Part shown: piece after piece, positions 1 to 5,835 of the stretch
Layout: each line of letters starts with the position of its first letter
Numbering within the stretch: position 1 is the first letter of the stretch
Assembly (NCBI GenBank): GCA_045591095.1
Contig: JAZNSF010000011.1
Location: forward strand, 1 to 18,286
Reading direction: 5' to 3'
Source of the DNA: SIG440 sp045591095
GTDB taxonomy: Bacteria > Bacillota > Clostridia > Monoglobales > Monoglobaceae
DNA: 18,286 nucleotides
Notes under the pieces: generated by a model
Databases searched by the model: none
Seen by the model: the letters and a program-made list of their open reading frames with translations, nothing else
Told to the model about the DNA's origin: nothing
Program-made: the position numbers and the translations under genes

Positions 1-7
1 CCTTGGC

Positions 8-61
8 TCACAGATCGACATGGCTACGATCCGACTTGTTTGCTTTTGTTAAGTCGTTCAT
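8..61 (-). CDS. Short 17-codon ORF after a terminator, possible leader peptide
   Basis: The ATG at 61-59 has an AAGGAG-type ribosome binding site (minus strand, about 69-75) at good spacing. Translation gives MNDLTKANKSDRSHVDL and then TGA at 10-8. It follows directly after the intrinsic terminator at 105-139, so it is the first reading frame reached by any read-through of the structured RNA upstream. I do not recognise the peptide. It could be a leader peptide, a small gene, or the start of a gene whose real start is the second ATG at 21-19 in another frame (seven codons, open to the window edge). Nothing to the left is visible, so the choice cannot be made here. Confidence 0.3.
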   Translation of the reverse strand: MNDLTKANKSDRSHVDL

Positions 62-104
62 CTTTTTTCTCCTTATAGTTTTTTTATTGCACACCCCTTC
101 CCGA

Positions 105-139
105 CAAAAGAAAAAGTGCGCCAACCGGAGCCGACGCAC
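105..139 (-). terminator. Intrinsic terminator / attenuator of the structured RNA
   Basis: On the minus strand a GC-rich hairpin (116-139, outer stem GTGCG/CGCAC continued by G-U pairs to a UCCG tetraloop) is followed by TTTTTCTTTT. The G-U pairs become A-C mismatches on the plus strand, so the hairpin is specific to minus-strand transcription. It ends the RNA started at the promoter 273-301 and lies only about 45 nt before the ATG at 61, as in attenuators. Confidence 0.7.
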
Positions 140-264
140 GAAAAACGCATAGCTCCAATTGTCGCGAAACAATTTCATCACTCATCAAAGCACATGAAAT
201 AGAGCCTGCATTTTTGCCGGGACAAAAATGTGCCTTAATGAGAAAATGATGTTAAAATTGTTTC
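108..264 (-). ncRNA. Candidate structured leader or small RNA, ~160 nt
   Basis: A consensus promoter places the start near 263-266 and an intrinsic terminator ends the RNA near 108. The 5' part (266-230) pairs with 164-193 in 30 base pairs: 12 bp, a UAA bulge, 5 bp, a UUUU bulge, 13 bp. Both bulges are on the 5' strand. A 7-bp hairpin (229-223 with 216-210) stacks on top. The 13-bp segment has two G-U pairs that would be A-C mismatches on the opposite strand, which supports minus-strand RNA. An alternative hairpin (157-174) competes for the 3' arm. I could match it to no riboswitch class, T-box, 6S, SRP, tmRNA or RNase P consensus that I know. It may be an attenuated cis-regulatory leader or a free small RNA. 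Confidence 0.55.
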
Positions 265-272
265 GCAACATT

Positions 273-301
273 ATTATAACACTACTTCAGAGAAATTGCA
301 A
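273..301 (-). promoter_or_regulatory. Sigma-A-type promoter of the minus-strand structured RNA
   Basis: On the minus strand there is TTGCAA (301-296), a 17-bp spacer and TATAAT (278-273). Transcription would start near 263-266, exactly where the 5' arm of the long helix begins. Confidence 0.7.
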
Positions 302-308
302 TAGGTTT

Positions 309-336
309 TTGTAAAATTATGTAAAAAAATTAATAT
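309..336 (+). promoter_or_regulatory. Putative sigma-A-type promoter of a plus-strand RNA
   Basis: TTGTAA (309-314), a 16-bp spacer and TAATAT (331-336) in an AT-rich stretch. The expected start lies near 341-344, where a structured GC-richer region opens with GGCGGG. It is divergent from the 273-301 promoter and its -35 lies about 8 bp from that promoter's -35. Confidence 0.45.
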
Positions 337-339
337 ATA

Positions 340-548
340 GGCGGGTTCCATAGCTTATGAAAAAGCCTACTGGCTTTTCTTTTATATCAGTGCTGTCGCA
401 CCTAGCTCGAACCTAAAAACAATTCACCGGATTGTTTTTTACGGCTCGACTCTATAACCCACTGCCCGCCGCTCAAAACCTTGGCAGATGTAGCTGCTCT
501 TTGCTTTTCTATGACGGCTTTCAAGACTACCTTTGGTGGTCTTTTTTT
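340..548 (+). ncRNA. Candidate plus-strand structured RNA, ~210 nt
   Basis: The stretch lies between a plausible promoter (309-336) and a good terminator (523-548) and has no credible protein. GGCGGG at 340-345 can pair with CCCGCC at 465-470, or GGGTT with AACCC at 456-460, enclosing two hairpins: AAAAGCC/GGCTTTT (361-378) and a long one (407-449) with nine A-T-rich pairs around a TCACCGG loop. A further small hairpin (GCAG/CTGC) lies near 484-497. One pair in the 407-449 hairpin would be better on the minus strand (G-U rather than A-C), so strand is not certain. Consensus elements of tmRNA, SRP RNA and RNase P RNA were looked for on both strands and not found. Confidence 0.35.
523..548 (+). 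terminator. Intrinsic terminator of the plus-strand candidate RNA
   Basis: A nine-pair stem AAGACTACC/GGTGGTCTT (one T-G pair) with a TTT loop is followed by an unbroken run of T to 548. The wobble is G-U only on the plus strand. With no coding gene directly upstream, it points to a noncoding transcript. Confidence 0.65.
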
Positions 549-581
549 ATACACCTTGTTTATTGCGATTGGAGTTTGTTT

Positions 582-725
582 ATGAAGATTTTTCAAAATA
601 GCGAAAAACGCCTTGCGATTAGTTTCCTTTGCCGGCAAGGCGTTTTAGCGACAGCACGCGTTGGGTGTGCGTATCTTAGCGGTCAGTATTTTGGGGAAGC
701 TGAATATCTACAAAGTCCTGAGTGA
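582..725 (+). CDS. Doubtful 47-codon ORF
   Basis: The ATG at 582 has GGAG about 8 bases upstream and opens a 47-residue frame beginning MKIFQNSEKR and ending at TGA 723-725. I recognise no family. The frame contains the whole perfect 12-bp inverted repeat at 605-646, which is unusual inside a real gene. It follows the terminator at 523-548. It may be chance; low confidence. Confidence 0.15.
   Translation: MKIFQNSEKRLAISFLCRQGVLATARVGCAYLSGQYFGEAEYLQSPE
605..646. repeat. 12-bp perfect inverted repeat (hairpin)
   Basis: AAAACGCCTTGC (605-616) and GCAAGGCGTTTT (635-646) are exact reverse complements around an 18-nt loop. On the minus strand the stem is followed by an extra T and then CGC, a weak U-tract. 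It could be a terminator for minus-strand transcription, or part of a structured element between 550 and 830. Confidence 0.55.
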
Positions 726-745
726 TAAACCGGTGCGGCAGGGGG

Positions 746-777
746 TTAAGAGGGCCTTGCTGCTGAGGCCCCCTTAA
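746..777. repeat. GC-rich hairpin
   Basis: TTAAG-A-GGGCCT (746-757) and AGGCCC-C-CTTAA (766-777) pair with one internal mismatch around an 8-nt loop, TGCTGCTG. There is no U-tract on either side, so it is not a clear terminator. It may be RNA structure or a decayed intergenic repeat. Confidence 0.45.
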
Positions 778-808
778 AATATACAATTAAATTATTTAAC
801 ATGGAGGT

Positions 809-829
809 CCAAAGGGGTGCTCCCCTTGG
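809..829. repeat. CCAAAGGGG/CCCCTTGG hairpin upstream of spmA
   Basis: CCAAAGGGG (809-817) and CCCCTTGG (822-829) pair with one bulged A around a TGCT loop. It lies about 110 bases before the spmA start and resembles GC-rich intergenic repeats of gut clostridia; that resemblance is from memory. Bases 830-880 beyond it show AAAAGGG/CCCTTTT complementarity and nothing else recognised. Confidence 0.45.
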
Positions 830-941
830 TAGAAAAGGGATTTGCAGAGGGCTAGGATATTAACCCCTTTTAAAACAAAAAGGTCATAGTCCTCTTTTGA
901 AACGAATATCTTTTAATATATTGTTTGAAAAGGGGACTAAT

Positions 942-1526
942 ATGCTAAATTTTATATGGTGCGGCATGATTCTGATTTCGTTTATTGTTTCAATTTTTAC
1001 GGGTAAAATTGAAGCTACGACAAACGGAGCGATGGAAGGCGCGGCGCTGGCAGTCGAAACTTGCATCGGACTTTTGGGGAGTATGTGTCTTTGGACGGGC
1101 CTCGCCAAAATTGCCGAAAAATCAGGACTTGTAGAGGTATTTGCGAAAATTTTAAAGCCAATTACTAAGGTTATATTCCCAAAACTAAAACCAAATTCTG
1201 CGGCGCACAGATGCATAGTTTTAAATATGGTAGCGAACATTTTGGGGATGGGCAATGCGGCAACTCCCTTAGGCATAAATGCGATGAAGGAGCTTGATAA
1301 GCTAAACAGAGGAAAGGGCACAGCAAGCAACGAGATGTGTATGTTTGTGGTAATCAATACGGCATCAATCCAGTTGATACCGTCTACGGTAATCGCCTTA
1401 AGGCAAATGTATGGCTCGACAAACCCCACCGAAATTGTAGCACCGGTATGGCTGTGCAGCATATGTTCGGTTGTGGTGGGGGTATTGATGGCAAAATTAT
1501 TTGAAAAAAGGTCGGTGAGACTATGA
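942..1526 (+). CDS. spmA: Spore maturation protein A
   Basis: SpmA and SpmB are membrane proteins needed for full dehydration of the spore core, and hence for heat resistance, in Bacillus and Clostridium. The 194-residue product is hydrophobic throughout and carries the family's conserved stretch ILGMGNAATPLGINAMKEL (about residues 99-117), followed by SNEMCMFVVINTASIQLIPS and a conserved STNPTEIVAP. It belongs to the nucleoside-recognition Gate family. I chose ATG 942 over the in-frame TTG at 897 because AAGGGGA lies at correct spacing and the family begins MxNxIW, as here (MLNFIW). Its stop overlaps the spmB start by four bases, so the two are translationally coupled. No clear sporulation promoter could be fixed upstream. 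Confidence 0.95.
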   Translation: MLNFIWCGMILISFIVSIFTGKIEATTNGAMEGAALAVETCIGLLGSMCLWTGLAKIAEKSGLVEVFAKILKPITKVIFPKLKPNSAAHRCIVLNMVANILGMGNAATPLGINAMKELDKLNRGKGTASNEMCMFVVINTASIQLIPSTVIALRQMYGSTNPTEIVAPVWLCSICSVVVGVLMAKLFEKRSVRL

Positions 1527-2044
1527 ACATAGTTTCAATGCTCTCGGTGCCAATAATGATTGTGGGGATTGTTGGCTATGGACTTATGAAGAAAATAAAT
1601 GTATATGACAGCTTTGTAGAGGGGGCGAAAACAGGACTTGAAAATATGCTTCAGATAGTTGCGCCACTGGTCGGGCTTATGGTAGGAATTTCTATGGTAC
1701 GCGCATCAGGCGCTTTGGATTTGATTGCGAATCTCTTAAAACCTGTTACCAATGCCCTGGGAATGCCGTCGGACGTTCTTTCTTTAGCTCTTTTAAGACC
1801 GGTTTCGGGTAGTGGTTCGATAGCAATAGTAAATGATATATTTAAGAATTTAGGGCCTGATTCTTTGGCGGGCAAAATCGCGTCAGTTATGATGGGGTCC
1901 ACCGAAACCACGTTTTATACCGTAGCGGTGTATTTTGGTGCTGTCGGAGTAAAAAACTTAAGGCACACCATAAAATCTGCGCTTTTGGCTGACCTTACCG
2001 GTATGGTACTTGCTGTTTTTGCAGTAAGGTTATTCCTTTCCTAA
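1523..2044 (+). CDS. spmB: Spore maturation protein B
   Basis: Partner of SpmA in spore core dehydration; an integral membrane protein of the same Gate superfamily. The 173-residue product matches SpmB in length and order. After a first membrane segment comes YDSFVEGAKTGLENM, then VGLMVGISMVRASGALDLI, the signature LALLRPVSGSGSIAIV (about residues 92-107), and MGSTETTFYTVAVYFGAVGVK near the C-terminus. Start and stop with spmA share ATGA. In B. subtilis spmAB lies upstream of dacB; here the unit ends at a strong terminator directly after spmB, so no dacB is linked. Confidence 0.95.
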   Translation: MNIVSMLSVPIMIVGIVGYGLMKKINVYDSFVEGAKTGLENMLQIVAPLVGLMVGISMVRASGALDLIANLLKPVTNALGMPSDVLSLALLRPVSGSGSIAIVNDIFKNLGPDSLAGKIASVMMGSTETTFYTVAVYFGAVGVKNLRHTIKSALLADLTGMVLAVFAVRLFLS

Positions 2045-2053
2045 ACAATATAA

Positions 2054-2096
2054 AAAAGCTGTGGACGAAGTAAGTCGTCCACAGCTTTTAGTTTTT
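2054..2096. terminator. Bidirectional terminator between spmB and pfp
   Basis: A 15- to 16-bp perfect stem, AAAAGCTGTGGACGA (2054-2068) with TCGTCCACAGCTTTT (2075-2089), is followed by AGTTTTT on the plus strand and by TTTTTTATA on the minus strand. It can end both convergent genes. Confidence 0.9.
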
Positions 2097-2101
2097 AAAG
2101 A

Positions 2102-3325
2102 TTAAAGACAGAGGTGTCTTGGAATACCATCAACCATAAATGGTTCAAGCTCGCCAATTATAAGGGGTCTTGAGTAGTCATAAAATTCCTTTGTAACATA
2201 TGTTCCGTCTTCAGTAATCCACGAATCGGGAACGCATTTTTCAAAGTTAGCAATACCTTTTATGTCGCAAAGCTCGGTTACAATGCTGTAAGGAGCATTT
2301 GAAATACGCTTAAACGCCACCATCTTTGCGGTTTCGCCGTTTAGTGCGGCAACAACAGCATCGGCGCCCGCCATATAAGCTTCGGTAATATCCTGTCTTG
2401 AAACAAGGTGCGAAGCGCAACGCTGAAGCGTAGAAAATACAATGCCTCGTGATTTTATGCCGGTGCGGTCGGTGAGGTAGTCCGAAAGATACATCGCTGT
2501 ACCGCCCAAAAGCTTGTGGCCAAACGAGTCGGTAACAATGCTTTTTTTGTTAGCTTCGCAAACGTACATGCCGTCGGCTGTTTTAACGCCTTCAGAGATT
2601 GCTACGGTAACTACCTTTTGCTTCTGCTTAAGGTCGATTATTCTTTCGATAAATTTCTGATGGTCAAAAACCTTTTCGGGAAGATATATAAAATCAGGGC
2701 CGGGGCAGTCTTCAGCTCGGGAAAGCGAAGATGCAGCTGTAAGCCAGCCTGCATTTCGCCCCATGATTTCGACAATAGTGATAGACTCGGTCGAGTAGGT
2801 ATTTGCGTCGCAGATTATCTCCTTCATAGCGGTTGCTATGTACTTTGCGGCAGAGCCGTAACCCGGCGTATGGTCGGTTGATGCAAGGTCGTTGTCGATT
2901 GTCTTGGGGATACCGATAAAACGTATTTCAGAGCCTATCTCAAGACCATATTCGGACAGCTTCATAATTGTATCCATTGAATCGTTTCCGCCTATGTAGA
3001 AGAAGTAACCAATGTCAAGCTTCTTTAAAATCTTGAAAATCTTTTCGTAAAGAGCCGGATTTTCTTCCTGTGTTGGAAGCTTAAAACGGCAAGTTCCGAG
3101 AAAAGATGCGGGAGTACGCTTTAAAAGCTCGATATCCAGACTGTTTTTTATGTAATTTGACATATCAATGTAGCTTTCAGCAATAAGCCCCTCGATGCCG
3201 TTTCGCATACCGTAAATCTTTTTGCAGCCACTGTCGAGGGCAGTTTTGAATACCCCGGCAAGGCTTGAGTTGATAACTGCTGTAGGACCGCCGGATTGTC
3301 CAACAATAACATTTGAACTTATCAT
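2102..3325 (-). CDS. pfp: 6-phosphofructokinase, pyrophosphate-dependent type
   Basis: It phosphorylates fructose 6-phosphate to fructose 1,6-bisphosphate, most likely using PPi rather than ATP, in cytosolic glycolysis and possibly reversibly. The 407-residue product has the phosphofructokinase order: GQSGGPTAVINSSLAGV (residues 9-25), GGNDSMDT (112-119), PKTIDNDLASTDHTPGYGS (140-158) and MGRNAGW (188-194). The lysine of PKTIDND replaces the glycine of ATP enzymes, and Asp115 stands where ATP enzymes have glycine; both changes mark PPi use in this family. The usual GGDD of PPi enzymes reads GGND here. ATG 3325 follows AAAGGAG. It has its own promoter (3365-3394), is convergent with spmB and shares its terminator. 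PPi dependence is inferred from residues. Confidence 0.9.
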   Translation of the reverse strand: MISSNVIVGQSGGPTAVINSSLAGVFKTALDSGCKKIYGMRNGIEGLIAESYIDMSNYIKNSLDIELLKRTPASFLGTCRFKLPTQEENPALYEKIFKILKKLDIGYFFYIGGNDSMDTIMKLSEYGLEIGSEIRFIGIPKTIDNDLASTDHTPGYGSAAKYIATAMKEIICDANTYSTESITIVEIMGRNAGWLTAASSLSRAEDCPGPDFIYLPEKVFDHQKFIERIIDLKQKQKVVTVAISEGVKTADGMYVCEANKKSIVTDSFGHKLLGGTAMYLSDYLTDRTGIKSRGIVFSTLQRCASHLVSRQDITEAYMAGADAVVAALNGETAKMVAFKRISNAPYSIVTELCDIKGIANFEKCVPDSWITEDGTYVTKEFYDYSRPLIIGELEPFMVDGIPRHLCL

Positions 3326-3364
3326 AATTAATCTCCTTTTATATGATAGTTGCTTTGAATCATT

Positions 3365-3394
3365 AGTATAGCATACGGCAATCTTTTATGTCAA
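3365..3394 (-). promoter_or_regulatory. Sigma-A promoter of pfp
   Basis: On the minus strand there is a perfect TTGACA (3394-3389), an 18-bp spacer and TATACT (3370-3365), about 40 bp before the pfp start codon. Confidence 0.8.
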
Positions 3395-3409
3395 CTAATT
3401 TTGGTTGAC
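3390..3409. promoter_or_regulatory. Inverted repeat over the pfp -35 element, candidate operator
   Basis: GTCAACTAA and TTGGTTGAC form a 9-bp inverted repeat with one mismatch and a TT centre. It overlaps the -35 hexamer of pfp, the usual place for a repressor site. The cognate regulator is not known. Confidence 0.4.
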
Positions 3410-3502
3410 GGGGGATGCAAAGAAGTGTTAACATTTTACTTATATAACAAATAATGTTTATGCTAAGCTATAAAAAGATATGCAGGATTTAGCCAAACTC
3501 TA

Positions 3503-3530
3503 TTGAAAAAATATAGATTTATGATATAAT
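3503..3530 (+). promoter_or_regulatory. Sigma-A promoter of the YigZ-family gene
   Basis: TTGAAA (3503-3508), a 16-bp spacer and TATAAT (3525-3530), ending 27 bases before the start codon. Confidence 0.65.
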
Positions 3531-3557
3531 TGTTGATATAGAGGGGAGGGACTCGGC

Positions 3558-4181
3558 TTGAAATCGGAATATAAAACAGTATCAAAAGCGGCATCAGCAG
3601 AGCTTATAGAAAAGCGCTCAAGATTTATTGCAAGCGTGAGGCCCGTCCAGACCGAAGAAGAGGCTTTGCAGTTTTTGGAGGACCTCAAAAAAAAGTATTG
3701 GGATGCTAAACACAATGTCTATGCTTATATAATAGAAGAAAACAATATTCAGCGCTACAGCGACGACGGAGAACCTGCAGGGACTGCAGGGGTTCCTGTG
3801 CTTGATATGATAAAAAAAGAGGGTCTCAGCAACCTTGTAGTTGTGGTGACCAGATATTTTGGCGGGATACTTCTTGGGACAGGCGGGCTTGTTCACGCGT
3901 ATTCGAAGTCTGCAAAATTGGGAATAGAAGCAGCAGAGCCTTTAAAGATGGTGCTTTGCCGGGACGTAAAAATCTCTTGTGATTATTCACTTTTAGGGAA
4001 AGTACAAAACGAGGTACTTGGGCAGGGTTTTCGGATTTCGGACACAGAGTATGGAGAGAATGTTATGGTTAGCGTTCTTGTTCCTGTAGGTGATGTGGAT
4101 AGGTTTGAATCGAGTATGATTGACAGCACCAACGGTCGTGTGACAATCCGAAAAGAAGAGACCGGATATAACAGGATATAA
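3558..4181 (+). CDS. YigZ / IMPACT family protein
   Basis: A member of the YigZ (UPF0029/IMPACT) family, a widespread cytosolic family of unsettled biochemical role; eukaryotic IMPACT acts on the Gcn2 translation-stress pathway. The 207-residue product is the usual length. The N-terminal domain (about 15-125) carries KRSRFIASVRPVQTEEEA, AKHNVYAYII, the strongly conserved YSDDGEPAGTAGVPVLDMI (about 71-89) and VVVTRYFGGILLGTGGL (about 94-110). A DUF1949-like C-terminal domain follows (about 140-197). The start is TTG at 3558, supported by GAGGGGAGGG 7-17 bases upstream and a good promoter. It is a single-gene unit closed by the terminator at 4182-4215. Confidence 0.9.
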   Translation: MKSEYKTVSKAASAELIEKRSRFIASVRPVQTEEEALQFLEDLKKKYWDAKHNVYAYIIEENNIQRYSDDGEPAGTAGVPVLDMIKKEGLSNLVVVVTRYFGGILLGTGGLVHAYSKSAKLGIEAAEPLKMVLCRDVKISCDYSLLGKVQNEVLGQGFRISDTEYGENVMVSVLVPVGDVDRFESSMIDSTNGRVTIRKEETGYNRI

Positions 4182-4216
4182 AAAAAGACAAGTTTCAAAA
4201 GAAGCTTGTCTTTTTG
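4182..4216. terminator. Bidirectional terminator between the YigZ gene and tRNA-Gly
   Basis: AAAAAGACAAGTTTC (4182-4196) and GAAGCTTGTCTTTTT (4201-4215) form a 15-bp stem with one G-T pair and an AAAA loop. T runs flank it on both strands, so it can end the YigZ gene and the convergent tRNA. Confidence 0.85.
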
Positions 4217-4217
4217 T

Positions 4218-4292
4218 TGGAGCGGAAGACGAGATTCGAACTCGCGACGTTCACCTTGGCAAGGTGACGCTCTACCACTGAGCCACTCCCGC
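4218..4292 (-). tRNA. tRNA-Gly (anticodon GCC)
   Basis: A complete cloverleaf can be drawn on the minus strand: acceptor GCGGGAG with CTTCCGC (one G-T pair), D arm with AGTGGTA, anticodon stem TCACC/GGTGA around TTGCCAA (anticodon GCC), a five-base variable region, and the T arm GCGAG-TTCGAAT-CTCGT. The 3' end is T plus an encoded CCA. Total 75 nt. It has its own promoter at 4314-4342. Confidence 0.97.
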
Positions 4293-4313
4293 ATAACTTT
4301 AACTGCAAGAGTT

Positions 4314-4342
4314 ATTTTAACATATAGAAAAGGCTTTGTCAA
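4314..4342 (-). promoter_or_regulatory. Promoter of tRNA-Gly
   Basis: TTGACA (4342-4337), a 17-bp spacer and TAAAAT (4319-4314) on the minus strand, 22 bases before the mature tRNA 5' end. Confidence 0.85.
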
Positions 4343-4367
4343 GACCTAAAATAAGAAATTTTAAAAT

Positions 4368-4404
4368 AAAAAAGGAACAGTGGTTAGATTCCGTTCCTTT
4401 TTTT
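4368..4404 (-). terminator. Terminator downstream of argH
   Basis: On the minus strand, an AAAGGAAC/GTTCCTTT stem around a 14-nt loop is followed by a T run. It sits just after the argH stop codon and just before the tRNA promoter. Confidence 0.75.
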
Positions 4405-4409
4405 AAAAA

Positions 4410-5774
4410 CTAGTTTTTCTTGTAGCCTTCGATTACCTTTTTCATAGTATCCATGGCAGGCCCACCTACGATTTTACGCATATTTACGCAGGTTTCAAGT
4501 GAGATTGCATCATACACATCGTCTTCAAATATATCCGAGAATGTTTTAAATTCGTCCATTGTGAGGGCGTCGATTACGGTATCTTTGTCAAGGCAGTAGC
4601 TGACCATCTGCCCAACAACCTTGTGTGCATCACGGAAAGGCAGGCCTTTTTTAACCAGATAATCCGCAACGTCTGTCGCATTGGTGAATCCGCCTTTTGC
4701 ACCAACGAGCATATTTTCCTTTTTAAGTTTCATTGTAGAGAGCATACCCGAGAATACGGGGAGGCACATTTTGACAGTATCAATCGCATCAAAAATCTGC
4801 TCCTTATCTTCCTGCATATCTTTGTTGTATGCAAGGGGAAGACCTTTAAGCATGGTAAGAAGACCCATAAGATCGCCAAAGACACGACCTGATTTACCGC
4901 GGGCAAGCTCTGCAATGTCGGGGTTTTTCTTTTGCGGCATAATGCTTGAGCCGGTGCTGTATGCATCGTCAAGGTCAACAAAAGAAAATTCGTTAGAGCT
5001 CCAAAGGATAATTTCTTCAGAAAAACGGCTGAGGTGAACCATAATCATCGAAAGGATGAATGCTAGCTCGCACACAAAGTCGCGGTCCGAAACACCGTCG
5101 ATGCTGTTTTTTGTAATGTCGTCAAATTCGAGCTCTTTTGCAACAAATTCGCGGTCAAGAGGATATGTTGTACCTGCCAAAGCGCCACTCCCAAGAGGCA
5201 TAATGTTCATACGCTTTTTCCAGTCCGAAAGTCTTGATAAATCACGCGAAAACATTTCGTAGTATGCCATAATGTGATGGGCAAATGTGATAGGCTGCGC
5301 TTTTTGTAGATGCGTGTAGCCCGGCATAATGGTGTCTAAGTTTTCCTCGGCCATTTTTAAAATCGTCGATGTAAGGCTTTCAAGCATTTTTGAAAGCGCT
5401 GCTGCCTCGTCCCTTAAGTAAAGGCGAATATCAAGAGCAACCTGGTCGTTTCGGCTTCTTCCGGTGTGCAGGCGCTTGCCCACGTCGCCGATACGCGAAA
5501 TCAGTATAGTTTCGATATTCATATGTATATCTTCGGCGTCAATGGTAAATTCCACCTTACCGTTTTCAATATCTTCAAGTATTTCGCCTAAGGTTTTTAC
5601 TATCAAAAGCGAATCTTCCTTTGGGATAATGCCCTGATTGCCAAGCATCATTGCATGAGCCTGACTGCCCCTTATATCCTGAGCATACATCCGTGCGTCA
5701 AAGCGGATTGATGAATTAAAGTCATCAACCAGCTTGTCTGTTGATTTACTAAATCTTCCGCCCCATAGTTTCAT
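4410..5774 (-). CDS. argH: Argininosuccinate lyase
   Basis: It splits argininosuccinate into arginine and fumarate, the last step of arginine synthesis, as a cytosolic homotetramer of the fumarase/aspartase superfamily. The 454-residue product opens with MKLWGGRF. It has HTGRSRNDQVA (residues 103-113), GYTHLQKAQP with the conserved histidine 155, and the superfamily signature GSSIMPQKKNPD (275-286), which contains the catalytic serine loop. The ATG at 5774 follows AGGAG at normal spacing. It lies 61 bp downstream of argG on the same strand and is probably cotranscribed from the ArgR-controlled promoter at 7111-7139, although a hairpin lies in the gap. Confidence 0.96.
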   Translation of the reverse strand: MKLWGGRFSKSTDKLVDDFNSSIRFDARMYAQDIRGSQAHAMMLGNQGIIPKEDSLLIVKTLGEILEDIENGKVEFTIDAEDIHMNIETILISRIGDVGKRLHTGRSRNDQVALDIRLYLRDEAAALSKMLESLTSTILKMAEENLDTIMPGYTHLQKAQPITFAHHIMAYYEMFSRDLSRLSDWKKRMNIMPLGSGALAGTTYPLDREFVAKELEFDDITKNSIDGVSDRDFVCELAFILSMIMVHLSRFSEEIILWSSNEFSFVDLDDAYSTGSSIMPQKKNPDIAELARGKSGRVFGDLMGLLTMLKGLPLAYNKDMQEDKEQIFDAIDTVKMCLPVFSGMLSTMKLKKENMLVGAKGGFTNATDVADYLVKKGLPFRDAHKVVGQMVSYCLDKDTVIDALTMDEFKTFSDIFEDDVYDAISLETCVNMRKIVGGPAMDTMKKVIEGYKKN

Positions 5775-5801
5775 AATTAATTCTCCTATAATAGAAACAG
5801 A

Positions 5802-5822
5802 AGGGGTATCAGCGATACCCCT
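5802..5822. other. Hairpin in the argG-argH gap
   Basis: AGGGGTATC (5802-5810) and GATACCCCT (5814-5822) form a perfect 9-bp stem with a 3-nt loop. On the minus strand it is followed by TCTGTTTC, not a true T run. It may be a partial terminator or an mRNA-stabilising structure that lowers argH relative to argG. Confidence 0.5.
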
Positions 5823-5835
5823 GCTCTATTTTTAT

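Noticed and set aside
402..638. 78-codon minus-strand frame
   Set aside because: TTG start without a ribosome binding site, low-complexity basic composition, runs through several hairpins and a plus-strand terminator; no family recognised.
342..780. tmRNA, RNase P RNA, SRP RNA or 6S RNA
   Set aside because: I looked on both strands for the tmRNA ends and tag frame, the RNase P GAGGAAAGTCC core, and the SRP GGAAGGAAGCAGC loop; none is present, and 6S cannot be argued without a covariance search.
801..863. 20-codon ORF starting ATGGAGGTCC
   Set aside because: No ribosome binding site, contains a perfect hairpin, and looks like repeat-type intergenic sequence rather than coding.
897..941. Longer SpmA starting at TTG 897
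   Set aside because: The family starts at the ATG 942 position and the ribosome binding site AAGGGGA fits only that start.
879..941. Sporulation sigma promoter upstream of spmA
   Set aside because: TCATAG and CGAATATC fragments hint at one but no pair of elements with correct spacing and sequence could be defined.
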